Of a stretch of 17,580 bases of DNA, positions 1-7,319 are shown in pieces. The notes beneath the pieces are model-generated. The model had not been told where the DNA came from. It saw only the letters and a list, made by a program, of their open reading frames with translations, and did no database searches. A program made the translations under genes and the position numbers. The DNA is from Thalassiosira profunda. Its lineage: Eukaryota > Bacillariophyta > Thalassiosirophyceae > Thalassiosirales > Thalassiosiraceae. Numbering within the stretch: the stretch's first letter is position 1; the number at the start of each line of letters is the position of its first letter. Where the stretch lies: assembly GCA_036939355.1 (NCBI GenBank), contig JALLAP010000164.1:1-17580 (forward strand), written 5' to 3'.

Positions 1-2
1 CG

Positions 3-195
3 TGCTTCGTCACCTTCCGCGGTCCCTTCCTAGTGACCGGCAATGGCTATTTTGGATCCTGGGCTGCTGGTAAGCGAATTGTCACGTATTTGTGTATTCA
101 CTGTCTGAGGAAACCACTCATCCTCTGAATTTGCCTCTGTCTCGTTAGCCATGACGTCCTCCGTCGCTGCGTTTTCTGCCAAGCAAGCCTTGTGA
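3..195 (+). CDS. 3' end of an unidentified gene, two exon pieces
   Basis: The frame starting at base 3 reads CFVTFRGPFLVTGNGYFGSW and continues to base 69. There a strong donor (G|GTAAGC at 70) opens a likely 79-nt intron. A pyrimidine-rich acceptor ending in TTAG at 148 restores the frame, giving a short tail (AMTSSVAAFSAKQAL) and a TGA at 193-195. Without splicing the frame stops at 126-128. The intron length matches other introns in the window (78 and 79 nt), which supports the splice model. The gene runs off the left edge and I do not recognise the family. The next gene converges on it, leaving 185 bases (196-380) for both 3' UTRs. Confidence is limited because only about 37 residues are visible. 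Confidence 0.42.
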
Positions 196-380
196 AGAGG
201 TGCGAGTGTGATCTAGGCAGTTGTATTGTGGTGTCGTGTATGAGTACCTATCTGTTTAGAGATGATTGATTGGAGATGAGGAGTTCAGACATCTCCGGCA
301 ATAGTTACTTCTTCGTAGCTCTAAGCGCGAAGCGATTCTTTGTAATAGACCAACACTATCGATGTTACTGCATTAGACTC

Positions 381-2882
381 TCAATTTACTTCCTCTGCCG
401 CCGTGGCGACGAACCCCCTCAAATCGAAACGGAACGGCCGCTCGCCGTAATTCATGTAAATGGGGCATTCCGTATCGACGCCGACCGTGGGATACAGTCC
501 CTTCTCGATGGCCTCCTTCCCGACCTTCTCAAACGCATGCCCGAGACACTGCCCATTCTTCGTGAAGAATATCCTCCTTGACCCGTACTCAAGCCCGCAC
601 CCGACGGTGTCGCCGGGTCCAAACGACGGGCCGTAAGGTCGCAGCATGTCCCCGTGGCCGTGGAAGATGCCCCCGTCGTCGCCGTGGTAGCCGTACGACG
701 TGGTGTCCCACCCCGGCATGCGATCGCGGGTGTCGAAGGCATCCGTCGAGAGGCCAATGGCCACGCACTCGTGTCGCTGTCGGACCCGGTGGGCAATCAG
801 CTCAAGGCGCCGCAGATGCAGAGGGCGGTTTGCCAGGTGCTGGTCTACCGGCACTCCGTTGAGCCCACGCAGACGGTCCAACTCCATGCCACCTTCGCCA
901 GTGCTTGGTGGAGGTGCATCCTGGCCTCGCTTGACGAGGGTCACCTCGAAGTACGCCACCATCCTCGGAGTGACATCCACAACGATACCCTTGCCGTCGC
1001 TGCCATTGGAGATGACTGTCGGAATGACAAAGGGACGCATGCCATCGCCGGGATTCAGGTTTTGGCGCAGCTTGCCCAGACACTGCCTGCACTTGGACAC
1101 CAATCCATTGTACTCCTTCTCCTCCTCGCCAGTGTGGCTAGTATCGTCGTCCATGTACGAAGACCGCGGGGTGGATTCGGGGCTGGTGCAGTGCTGAGAC
1201 AGGCTTGATAGGAATCGAAAGAGTGGCGAGTGTTGGCCGGGGACCAACGCCACTGGAGGGACGTGGGCGACGAACGGGACGCCGGTGGGCATGAAGGGGC
1301 GCTCTCGAGCAGCTCCCGCCGAAGCAGTGGACAGCGAGCTGCTCGTCCGGAAGGACAATCCGCGTGATTGCGAACCCCTACTGCGGCTGATGCCTCTCGA
1401 TTTCCCGCTCTTCTTCTTGCTGACGCCGGCGCGGTTTCTCACCCACGACGTCAGGCTGCCGCCAAAGGCATGCTCGCAGCTGCACGAAAGTTTGGTGCAG
1501 TTCGGAGGGAAGGGACGATCCGACCGGATGCACCGATCCCCCGTGCCCACGTTGCCCGTGAATTGCAGCACTGGCAGCACGTCGGCCTCATCGTAGGAAT
1601 CCTGGCCCTCGTCCATGGCGGCGTTGTCCTCTCCCACGACGAGGAGGTACGATCGGAACTGGATGCGGTAGCGCAGCATGTCCACCCTGCCATAGAGCGT
1701 CGCTGGATCGACGCCCTGGGGATACCTCGATGGGAGCAAACCAGAAAGCAAGGGCAGGTTGACCATGCCGCTGATCCCGGCATCATTCTGAAGCCCCGGG
1801 ATCGATAGCCGGCAGTCGTCCACAAACGTGACATCGGAGGCACAGATGTAGCCCCTCGCAGAGAATTCTCGTCTCCAGTAAGCTCCCTGCTTGGAATATA
1901 CAAACAGCCTCCGCAGCTCCGCCCTGTCCACTTCCTCGCCAGGATGGGGTTGCTCCATCGCAGGAGAATCTTCTACGCCCTCGCGCCAAAACACTCGTGG
2001 GAACGCCCTGCAGAGCGCCTCCTCCCAAATCGACTGATTGGCGCCTCGGCTCGCCGCCAGTGTGGCCCGCACGGTCCGGCACGTCGCGGCCAACGCCCGC
2101 ACGTCCCGGAGGGGGAGGTAGGATGCCATTTGGACGAGAGTTTCTTCCGGCAGGTCCAACGGGAGCTGGAGCTGCTTCATTGAAATCTGGCCGCAGCTCC
2201 GGCTGTAGCTCACGCACGTGGGCTGGAAGAGATGCCCGTTGCCGCTGCCCACCAGTGCTAAGTTGCTGACGGCGTAGCCCGCAGAAGTATTGGGGGCATG
2301 CAAGGCATTCGAAAGAGAAGCATACGACGACTTGGGCGTCAGGTAGATCTGCGACGGGCGCTTCCGCTTGGCCGACATGCCGGCGAGGTTGGCCGCGGAA
2401 GGTTTCCGCTCCTCCAAGGGAATCCAGTTCGGCTCCGGGTTACGTTCATCAAAGAACAGCGACGCCTCCCTCCCGCACGAGTCCTGGAGGTCCAACAGGG
2501 ACGACGACCGGCCCATTGTGGCGTCATAACACGACATGTACTCTGAGAGGTCGTCGCCCTCCAGGAGGGTGCTCCGCCGGCCGAAGTCGTCCATTGGACC
2601 GGCCACAGCGGTCACGGACGCCGATGAGCCCCGCTTGCCCATCAGGGCAGGGGCCGGCGCGGGAGGGCCGGGAAGAAACAATGGGGGCTGCTCCAAGTCA
2701 TGGGAAGGGTACGAGCCTCCACCATAACTGTCGGGCCCCTCCTCGAAGGAACGGTGGCCGTAGCCGCACATCGACAAATCATCACTGATGTAGGCCTCGT
2801 CGGCCACCTCGACTGTGGCGTTGTGAAAGTCCCGGTCGGCGTCGGAGACCAGCCGGGGGCGGCTCGAGGCGCGGCGGATCAT
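381..2882 (-). CDS. F-box protein with C-terminal SPRY/B30.2 domain
   Basis: This is a single uninterrupted frame of 833 residues starting at an ATG. Residues 1-235 are low-complexity and rich in Ser, Pro and Gly. Residues about 241-285 are an F-box (LPLDLPEETLVQMASYLPLR, then an AATCRTVR helix and a tryptophan further on). Residues about 643-820 form a SPRY domain: YFEVTL, then an ECVAIGLS strand, a GYHGDDGG turn, GPGDTVGCGLEY, IFFTKNG and a final YPTVGVDT strand. A Ser/Arg/Lys-rich linker lies between the two domains. F-box proteins are substrate receptors of SCF (Skp1-cullin) ubiquitin ligases, and SPRY domains bind protein partners, so a substrate-receptor role is inferred. The target is unknown. 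The gene is divergent from the hydrolase at 3423 and shares its upstream region. Confidence 0.85.
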   Translation of the reverse strand: MIRRASSRPRLVSDADRDFHNATVEVADEAYISDDLSMCGYGHRSFEEGPDSYGGGSYPSHDLEQPPLFLPGPPAPAPALMGKRGSSASVTAVAGPMDDFGRRSTLLEGDDLSEYMSCYDATMGRSSSLLDLQDSCGREASLFFDERNPEPNWIPLEERKPSAANLAGMSAKRKRPSQIYLTPKSSYASLSNALHAPNTSAGYAVSNLALVGSGNGHLFQPTCVSYSRSCGQISMKQLQLPLDLPEETLVQMASYLPLRDVRALAATCRTVRATLAASRGANQSIWEEALCRAFPRVFWREGVEDSPAMEQPHPGEEVDRAELRRLFVYSKQGAYWRREFSARGYICASDVTFVDDCRLSIPGLQNDAGISGMVNLPLLSGLLPSRYPQGVDPATLYGRVDMLRYRIQFRSYLLVVGEDNAAMDEGQDSYDEADVLPVLQFTGNVGTGDRCIRSDRPFPPNCTKLSCSCEHAFGGSLTSWVRNRAGVSKKKSGKSRGISRSRGSQSRGLSFRTSSSLSTASAGAARERPFMPTGVPFVAHVPPVALVPGQHSPLFRFLSSLSQHCTSPESTPRSSYMDDDTSHTGEEEKEYNGLVSKCRQCLGKLRQNLNPGDGMRPFVIPTVISNGSDGKGIVVDVTPRMVAYFEVTLVKRGQDAPPPSTGEGGMELDRLRGLNGVPVDQHLANRPLHLRRLELIAHRVRQRHECVAIGLSTDAFDTRDRMPGWDTTSYGYHGDDGGIFHGHGDMLRPYGPSFGPGDTVGCGLEYGSRRIFFTKNGQCLGHAFEKVGKEAIEKGLYPTVGVDTECPIYMNYGERPFRFDLRGFVATAAEEVN

Positions 2883-3144
2883 CTGTGGATCTTTTCAGCT
2901 GAAACGATTTTTTTTTGCCTGATATGATTGCAATTGTTGCTGTTTATCGGTAACGACACCGGATTCGACGTCGGCCTCGCTCTGTCGTTGTTGCGCGCAG
3001 GGTGGTTGATTTGTGCTTCGGTTTGATGGGTGCCATCGACGACCAGGCTCTGCCGCCTGCCGCCGAGTTGCTTCTCTGCATGCACTCTGCACGCTGTCGT
3101 TTCTGGGCAGGTTGAATTCAAAGTCGGTCGGCCAGCTGCTCGTG

Positions 3145-3169
3145 ATTTTACGGGCACGCCCGCTAAAAT
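3145..3169. repeat. Imperfect inverted repeat, 25 bp
   Basis: ATTTTACGGGC and GCCCGCTAAAAT face each other across two bases, with one extra base in the right arm. The arms resemble the T-rich then GC-rich half-sites of E2F-type regulators, but that reading is only a resemblance. It lies between two divergent promoters. Confidence 0.35.
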
Positions 3170-3215
3170 GTTTTGACCTTCGCATAAGACAGTACGCTAT
3201 CGCGCCAACTCACAG

Positions 3216-3223
3216 TGACGTCA
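3216..3223. promoter_or_regulatory. Perfect CRE-like bZIP palindrome TGACGTCA
   Basis: This 8-bp palindrome is the consensus site for CREB/ATF-type bZIP factors. TGACGT-type elements are known from diatom work to mediate CO2/cAMP responses. It lies about 200 bases upstream of the hydrolase start and 335 bases upstream of the F-box gene. One 8-mer can occur by chance, so function is inference. Confidence 0.35.
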
Positions 3224-3422
3224 GCAAAAGAAGCTCTGCATCCTGCATGCTGCATGCTTGCTGCAAATCATGGTGCAGGGTGCATGCAGCGGCGCCGAAT
3301 CCCCGACCAGCACATGGTGTAAGTTGCGTTGCGTTGCAGGTTCGAAAGGCGCCACACCTCCGATACAACTCTCTTTGGCAGCAAACCTCTACGCCCGACG
3401 CGACGCGACGAGGGATCCCAAG

Positions 3423-4904
3423 ATGATGCACCGAGCTAACAGCCTCCCGTGCCTCTCGGACCAACCTCCCGAGCAGGAGGACGAGAACCTGGCCTCCTCT
3501 CCGAGGAACCGCGCCCGCCGCCGTACCTCGTACCGCACCGGCCGCCAGCTCGCGTCGTCGTTGCAGCTGGGAAGCATTCGTAGACGGAGCTCCCGCCTCG
3601 ACGAAAGCGTTGATGAGGACGCGTGGCAGACCATAGAAGCGCTGCTGCCCGACGACAAGGCAGACGCCTCCGACGATGCCACCGTCGACTCGGTGGACGA
3701 TTCGGGCCACGTCGCGCAGGCCGCCGAGGATGGCACTATCGGCAGAGCGTCGATTGGCGTGGCTCCGAAAGAGACTGCCGAGGAGAAAGACACGACGGAA
3801 GTGGCAGCCGTCACGAGCAATGGTCGCAAACGAATCGCAACTCGGACCGCGCTGGTCGTTCTTCTCCTTGTTGGCATCGTCCCTGGGATCACGATTGCAA
3901 TCCTGTCTCGCTCTGATGATCAGACTTCGGTGAGCACCGTGCATTTGCAATGCAAAATGCATTCGTAAAGTGCATGCACCTATCTCATCCAAGGATTCTC
4001 TACACATTTCAGGAACCACAACTCTCTATGACCACCAGCCCCAGCCAATACGCGTATTAAGAGCGAAGTTGTCGAGTTCCACCTTCCCGCATCGTGGCAG
4101 CCAGGAGGCTACGGACCGAAGCTAGATATTGATGGCATCGCCCCCTCCGGCCCCGGGCCCTACCCGGTGTATGTATGGCTTACTGGTACGGGCGAAAGCC
4201 ATTGGAAAGGCGACGACAAAACACACGCACTGGACATGGCACGTCGAGGATTCGTGGCAGTATCTGTGGACTATCCCAACGAGAACTATCCTCGGCAGTG
4301 CAGGGACTTCGTCTACAAGGCCCGGGACATCTTCATCGCGGAGGAGGAGTGGAGCGCGATATCGGCAATTTGCAGACAGGACAAGGCCGATTGCGGCCGG
4401 GGCATTGCCGTGTCCGGCTTTTCGCAGGGCGCCAACCTCGCCTCCTTAGCGCACAACTTCCATACTGGCGTAAAGGCGGCGTACCTCATTGGAAACGTGG
4501 AGCCGAACGTCAAAGATTGCTGGGACAAGGTTGATACTACGCTCGATCGGTCCAAAATGTTGAGCGTGATGGGCGAGGACGATCGCAATGCGGATCCGTT
4601 TGGGGACTACGAACGAGTCGCTGTGTCTCTTGAATCAACGACGGGATACCTGCGCGGAGAGGGCCTGGATTGCGACGCAGGAGCCCGCGATTGCATCCAA
4701 AGCGACGGATCGGGATGGTACATCGTCCGGCCGGCAGAGACGGCGTCGGGACGCGCGGGCCACTGCTTTGCGTTCGAGGCAGATGCATGTTGGAAGTCAA
4801 CGTTCGATGTCAACTATTATCCCAGCGAGAGCAGCAGATGGGGCATGAAGAAGGCACACGAATGGCTGGCGAGAACAACACTGCTTCCGCAAGAGGAGGT
4901 GTAG
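3423..4904 (+). CDS. Membrane-anchored alpha/beta hydrolase (one intron)
   Basis: Exon 1 (3423-3929, 169 residues) starts MMHRANSL, has a charged, probably cytosolic N-terminus, and carries one hydrophobic helix at about residues 143-161 (ALVVLLLVGIVPGITIAIL). A strong donor GTGAGC follows at 3930. The second exon is open to a TAG at 4904 and encodes an alpha/beta-hydrolase fold: VYVWLTGTG as the oxyanion-loop strand, VAVSVDYPNE, then the nucleophile elbow GFSQG with Ser at about residue 290. An acid in GEDD and the His in GHCFAF are candidate triad partners. Many cysteines in this part fit disulfides in a lumenal or extracellular domain, so a type II membrane enzyme is likely. The substrate is unknown. 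The acceptor is uncertain. The good-looking CAG at 4012 puts the reading frame into a stop at 4058, whereas AAG at 4061 keeps the frame open and gives about 449 residues. An earlier ATG at 3270 is in frame. Confidence 0.72.
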
Positions 4905-5043
4905 CGATGAATCTCTGAAATGGTTGGTCAAAGGATAGTTTTGCCATTCAGTGCAGATTGTACAGTACAAAGTATGCGTTCTTATTCAGCAACTCTGTGT
5001 CAATTCTTCATGCGCTATGCTGTTCAGAGTTGTTGCATTTGCA

Positions 5044-5454
5044 TCACAATTCGCTGCCGAAACCCAAAGTCTTGGCCTCTCTCGGGAAAGCACGTGCAAA
5101 CCACTTTGTGATGCAGCCATCGTAGTCTCTGTTCAGATAGTAAATGCACGCCGAGAAAAGGCAGACTTTCACCAGAAGGTTTAGGATTTGCATTGTGGAT
5201 ATGGAATCCTCGTCCAACTGCCTTTCCATTGATTTGGAGGGCGAACTGTCAGCTGCATTTTCTGGTATGATAGGCCGCCCGTCAGCGTCCAAAGTCCTCT
5301 CGCCAGGATAGGCCGTGAGGATGCCCAGGATGACCAGGCCAAGCACAATGCCGATGACCACCGCCCATAGCGACCCCGTGTCAAAGCCTGGAACGCTGAA
5401 CCGGGCAAGGGCTTGGTCGATGACGGTCGAGGCGACCACGTGCATTTGCTCCAT
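5044..5454 (-). CDS. Small two-helix membrane protein, function unknown
   Basis: From the first in-frame ATG (5454) the protein has 136 residues. It has two hydrophobic segments, LWAVVIGIVLGLVILGIL at about residues 29-46 and LLVKVCLFSACIYYL at about 94-108. An acidic, serine-containing loop lies between them and the tail is basic and aromatic (WFARAFPREAK). The frame stays open upstream to 5670 without another ATG, so an upstream exon with its own start is possible. It converges with the hydrolase gene (139-base gap) and is divergent from the SAM-domain gene. I do not recognise the family. The two clear helices and clean stop support a real gene, but the 5' end is unsure. Confidence 0.5.
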   Translation of the reverse strand: MEQMHVVASTVIDQALARFSVPGFDTGSLWAVVIGIVLGLVILGILTAYPGERTLDADGRPIIPENAADSSPSKSMERQLDEDSISTMQILNLLVKVCLFSACIYYLNRDYDGCITKWFARAFPREAKTLGFGSEL

Positions 5455-5780
5455 CTCGCGATTTTGATGGGCGGGCGCGGGCTCTCCCGAAGCAAAGCCC
5501 GCTACCTGCAGTCGAGGCACGACCTCGCGATCAAAGAAAGACTCTCCTGTAGCACGAGGATGAGCGGGAGGATAGAGCGGCGGATGCAGGGCCTCATATG
5601 GAGAGCGCCGCGGGGCGGGGGGCGAGGGCAAGGGTGCGTGCTTCGCGATCGGTGAAGATGCGTGATGCAAATGACGCGTCCGTATCTACTTCCTTCCTGC
5701 TCTTCCTCTTCTGCCGCCCATTTTTTGACCGCCCCGCCCCGCCCACGCCCTCTGCCGCGGCCCCTCTCCACCCACGTCCG
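5455..5780. promoter_or_regulatory. Divergent start region between membrane protein and SAM gene
   Basis: The minimal ATG starts leave 326 bases, which should hold both promoters. Both strands keep open frames into it (minus to 5670, plus from 5598), so one or both genes may have unseen 5' exons or starts here. The sequence is GC-rich with pyrimidine runs. I see no TATA box or palindrome worth naming. Confidence 0.35.
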
Positions 5781-6394
5781 ATGCTGCTGTCACTCGCGAC
5801 CGCGGCAGTGGTGGTACTGCCCCTGCCGGTGCCATCGTCGGCATTTGCGGTGCCGCCGCGCCCTTCTTGCCCTCGCCTCCATCGGCCATCACGACGGTGC
5901 ACCCATCGCAAAATGTCCACCACCGACGACTTCGGCCTCACGGACGACGGCGACTTTGCAATCTTCGGCGTGAATGCGGACGAAAATCCCGAGGAGGAGG
6001 AACCTGCTGCTGTCCCCTCTATTTTTGACAGTGTAAACACGGGCACTGCATTGGGTCCCAGGGCGTCGGCGGGATGCTCTTCAACGAGCCTCTGCTGCAA
6101 AGCGGACGCGTCGACCTGGGCGCCGGATCGGAAAACCGCTTCAGGGACTTCCGGGGGAACGACATCGTGCCCAAAGTTGATCCAACGGTGAAGGAGTGGC
6201 TCCTCGAAATGCTGCCGTCGTTGGACGAGGGCGATCTTGCCGCCTACGCGGAGGGATTGTCCAATTTGGGCTTCAACCCGCAGTGCGCCTCGCTGTGCGA
6301 GCTGCGGTACGAGGATTTGGACTTTATGAAGGTCTTGCACAGAAGATATCTTTACAAGGAGATTACGGGGGAGGAGCATCCGTTTGAACCATGA
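5781..6394 (+). CDS. Predicted plastid-targeted SAM-domain protein (frame change, probable intron)
   Basis: The N-terminus reads as a signal peptide (MLLSLATAAVVVLPLPVPSS) ending in SSA-FAVPPRP. This resembles the ASAFAP motif that directs proteins into red-type secondary plastids, and a basic, proline-rich stretch like a transit peptide follows. The C-terminal part, from 6074 in another frame, contains a sterile alpha motif: EWLLEMLPSLDEGDL, then YAEGLSNLGF, LRYEDLDFM and HRRYLYKEI. SAM domains mediate protein or RNA contacts. The two frames can be joined by an intron at 5970-6031 (GTGAAT to a pyrimidine-rich TTTTTGACAG, 62 nt, about 183 residues) or by a tiny one at 6033-6061 (GTAAAC to CCCAG, 29 nt, about 194 residues). 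Both are in phase. A sequence error is the third option. Partner and pathway are unknown. The DUF3592-like gene follows on the same strand after 111 bases. Confidence 0.6.
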
Positions 6395-6505
6395 CATGAC
6401 TCGCTGCGATTGTCCACCACCAGGGGGTAAGGTCAAAAAGTTGAAGGGTTTGGATTTTTTTACTTCGGCCGACTTTGACTTACATCGTGTTGACAGCTTG
6501 CAAAG

Positions 6506-6976
6506 ATGGTCACGAAAGCCAGCAAGAAGAAGGCAGTCGTCCAGAGGGGGGCCGTTCTCTTGGCCATCGTGGGCCTTCTCTTGGCCAGCGTCGGCATTGC
6601 CCTGAGGGGCGTCCAGCAGCATCGGCAAAAAAGGTGGCAATCGACGATGGGCACGGTGGTTGGAGTGGAAAGGTGCGCTGGCGTCGACGACACTTGGCGT
6701 CCGGTCATCCGATACGTGGCCGACGATGAGATCTATTTCGTCACATCGAGCATCTGCAGCTCGCCACGCCCGGTGGTGGGCGACGAAATGGCAGTTCTGT
6801 ACAGCCCGGCGAATCCGGCGAGGGTCGATCTTTGGAGCGATTGGTTTGTACCGATGGTATTGATACCGGTGGGGCTGTTCTTGGCCTGCATCGCCTGGTG
6901 CGGTTGTGCGTCGGATGATTCCGAACCGTCGGCGGAGGAAGTAGGCGCAGAACACTCGAGGGATCCCGGCGCTTGA
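6506..6976 (+). CDS. DUF3592-like two-helix membrane protein
   Basis: This is a single exon of 156 residues starting MVTKASKKK. Its layout is that of DUF3592 proteins: a first helix at about residues 15-36 (VLLAIVGLLLASVGIAL), a soluble beta-rich domain, and a second helix at about 113-132 (VPMVLIPVGLFLACIAW). The soluble domain contains GTVVGVE, then RPVIRYVADDE, then VGDEMAVLYSPANP, which fits the family pattern of a strand, a P-V-x-Y strand, and a G-D-x-V-x-x-x-Y-x-P-x-N-P motif. The family has no established function. The tail is acidic. A possible 5' UTR intron (GTAAGG at 6427 to TTGACAG at 6496, 70 nt) lies just upstream of the ATG. Confidence 0.68.
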   Translation: MVTKASKKKAVVQRGAVLLAIVGLLLASVGIALRGVQQHRQKRWQSTMGTVVGVERCAGVDDTWRPVIRYVADDEIYFVTSSICSSPRPVVGDEMAVLYSPANPARVDLWSDWFVPMVLIPVGLFLACIAWCGCASDDSEPSAEEVGAEHSRDPGA

Positions 6977-7319
6977 GCCGATTGCACCAAACAACAGAGC
7001 CTTGGTCATAAATGTAAAAGCATGAAACGATCTGTGTTTTATCTGCGCATGCGACCATCTGAACGCTTTTGCCGTGTTGCGCTGGTGAGCTTTGGCAAAA
7101 GAGGTAGGAAGTTCTTTCTGTCTCTGGCCGTCACACCGAAGTGAGCCCTTTTCTCAACCACAAAATAAAACCAACACCAACCCTCCCACCCTTCGCCACT
7201 CACCTGGCTGCTCGCCCTCGGCCCCACCGCCGCGACGACCCCCCCCCCCCCCGCCCATACCTCCTCCGTCGGCGGCGCTCGGCCCTTGCGACATCATCGC
7301 GCCCAACCCCACGTACAGC
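6977..7319. other. Intergenic region between two plus-strand genes
   Basis: This 343-base stretch should hold the 3' UTR of the DUF3592-like gene and the promoter and 5' UTR of the CobW gene. The left part is AT-richer. The right part is very C-rich and ends in a 14-base C run. Open frames through it have no recognisable protein content. I see no RNA gene. Confidence 0.5.
7239..7252 (+). repeat. Poly-C tract, 14 bases
   Basis: An unbroken run of 14 C sits in the 5' region of the CobW gene, 68 bases before its ATG. Such runs are prone to length errors in sequencing and to slippage in vivo, so the true length may differ. Confidence 0.8.

Larger units (their letters stand above)
2883..3422. promoter_or_regulatory. 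Divergent intergenic region with clustered palindromic motifs
   Basis: These 540 bases separate two divergent start codons (F-box/SPRY at 2882, hydrolase at 3423) and presumably carry both promoters. Visible elements are a T-run followed by AT-rich sequence at about 2911-2945, a heptamer TGCATGC at 3077, 3244, 3251 and 3281 (the middle pair directly adjacent), an inverted repeat at 3145-3169 and a perfect TGACGTCA at 3216-3223. The hydrolase frame stays open upstream to about 3258, with an ATG at 3270, so part of the right side could be coding. I see no convincing TATA box. Confidence 0.5.

Noticed and set aside
3319..3339. Possible 21-nt intron GTAAGT...TTGCAG upstream of the hydrolase ATG
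   Set aside because: It is too short for a spliceosomal intron and not needed to open any frame.
5594..7009. Long minus-strand open frame of 471 codons
   Set aside because: It lies antisense to the SAM and DUF3592-like genes, has an Arg/Gly/Pro-rich composition without domains, and mirrors their codon bias.
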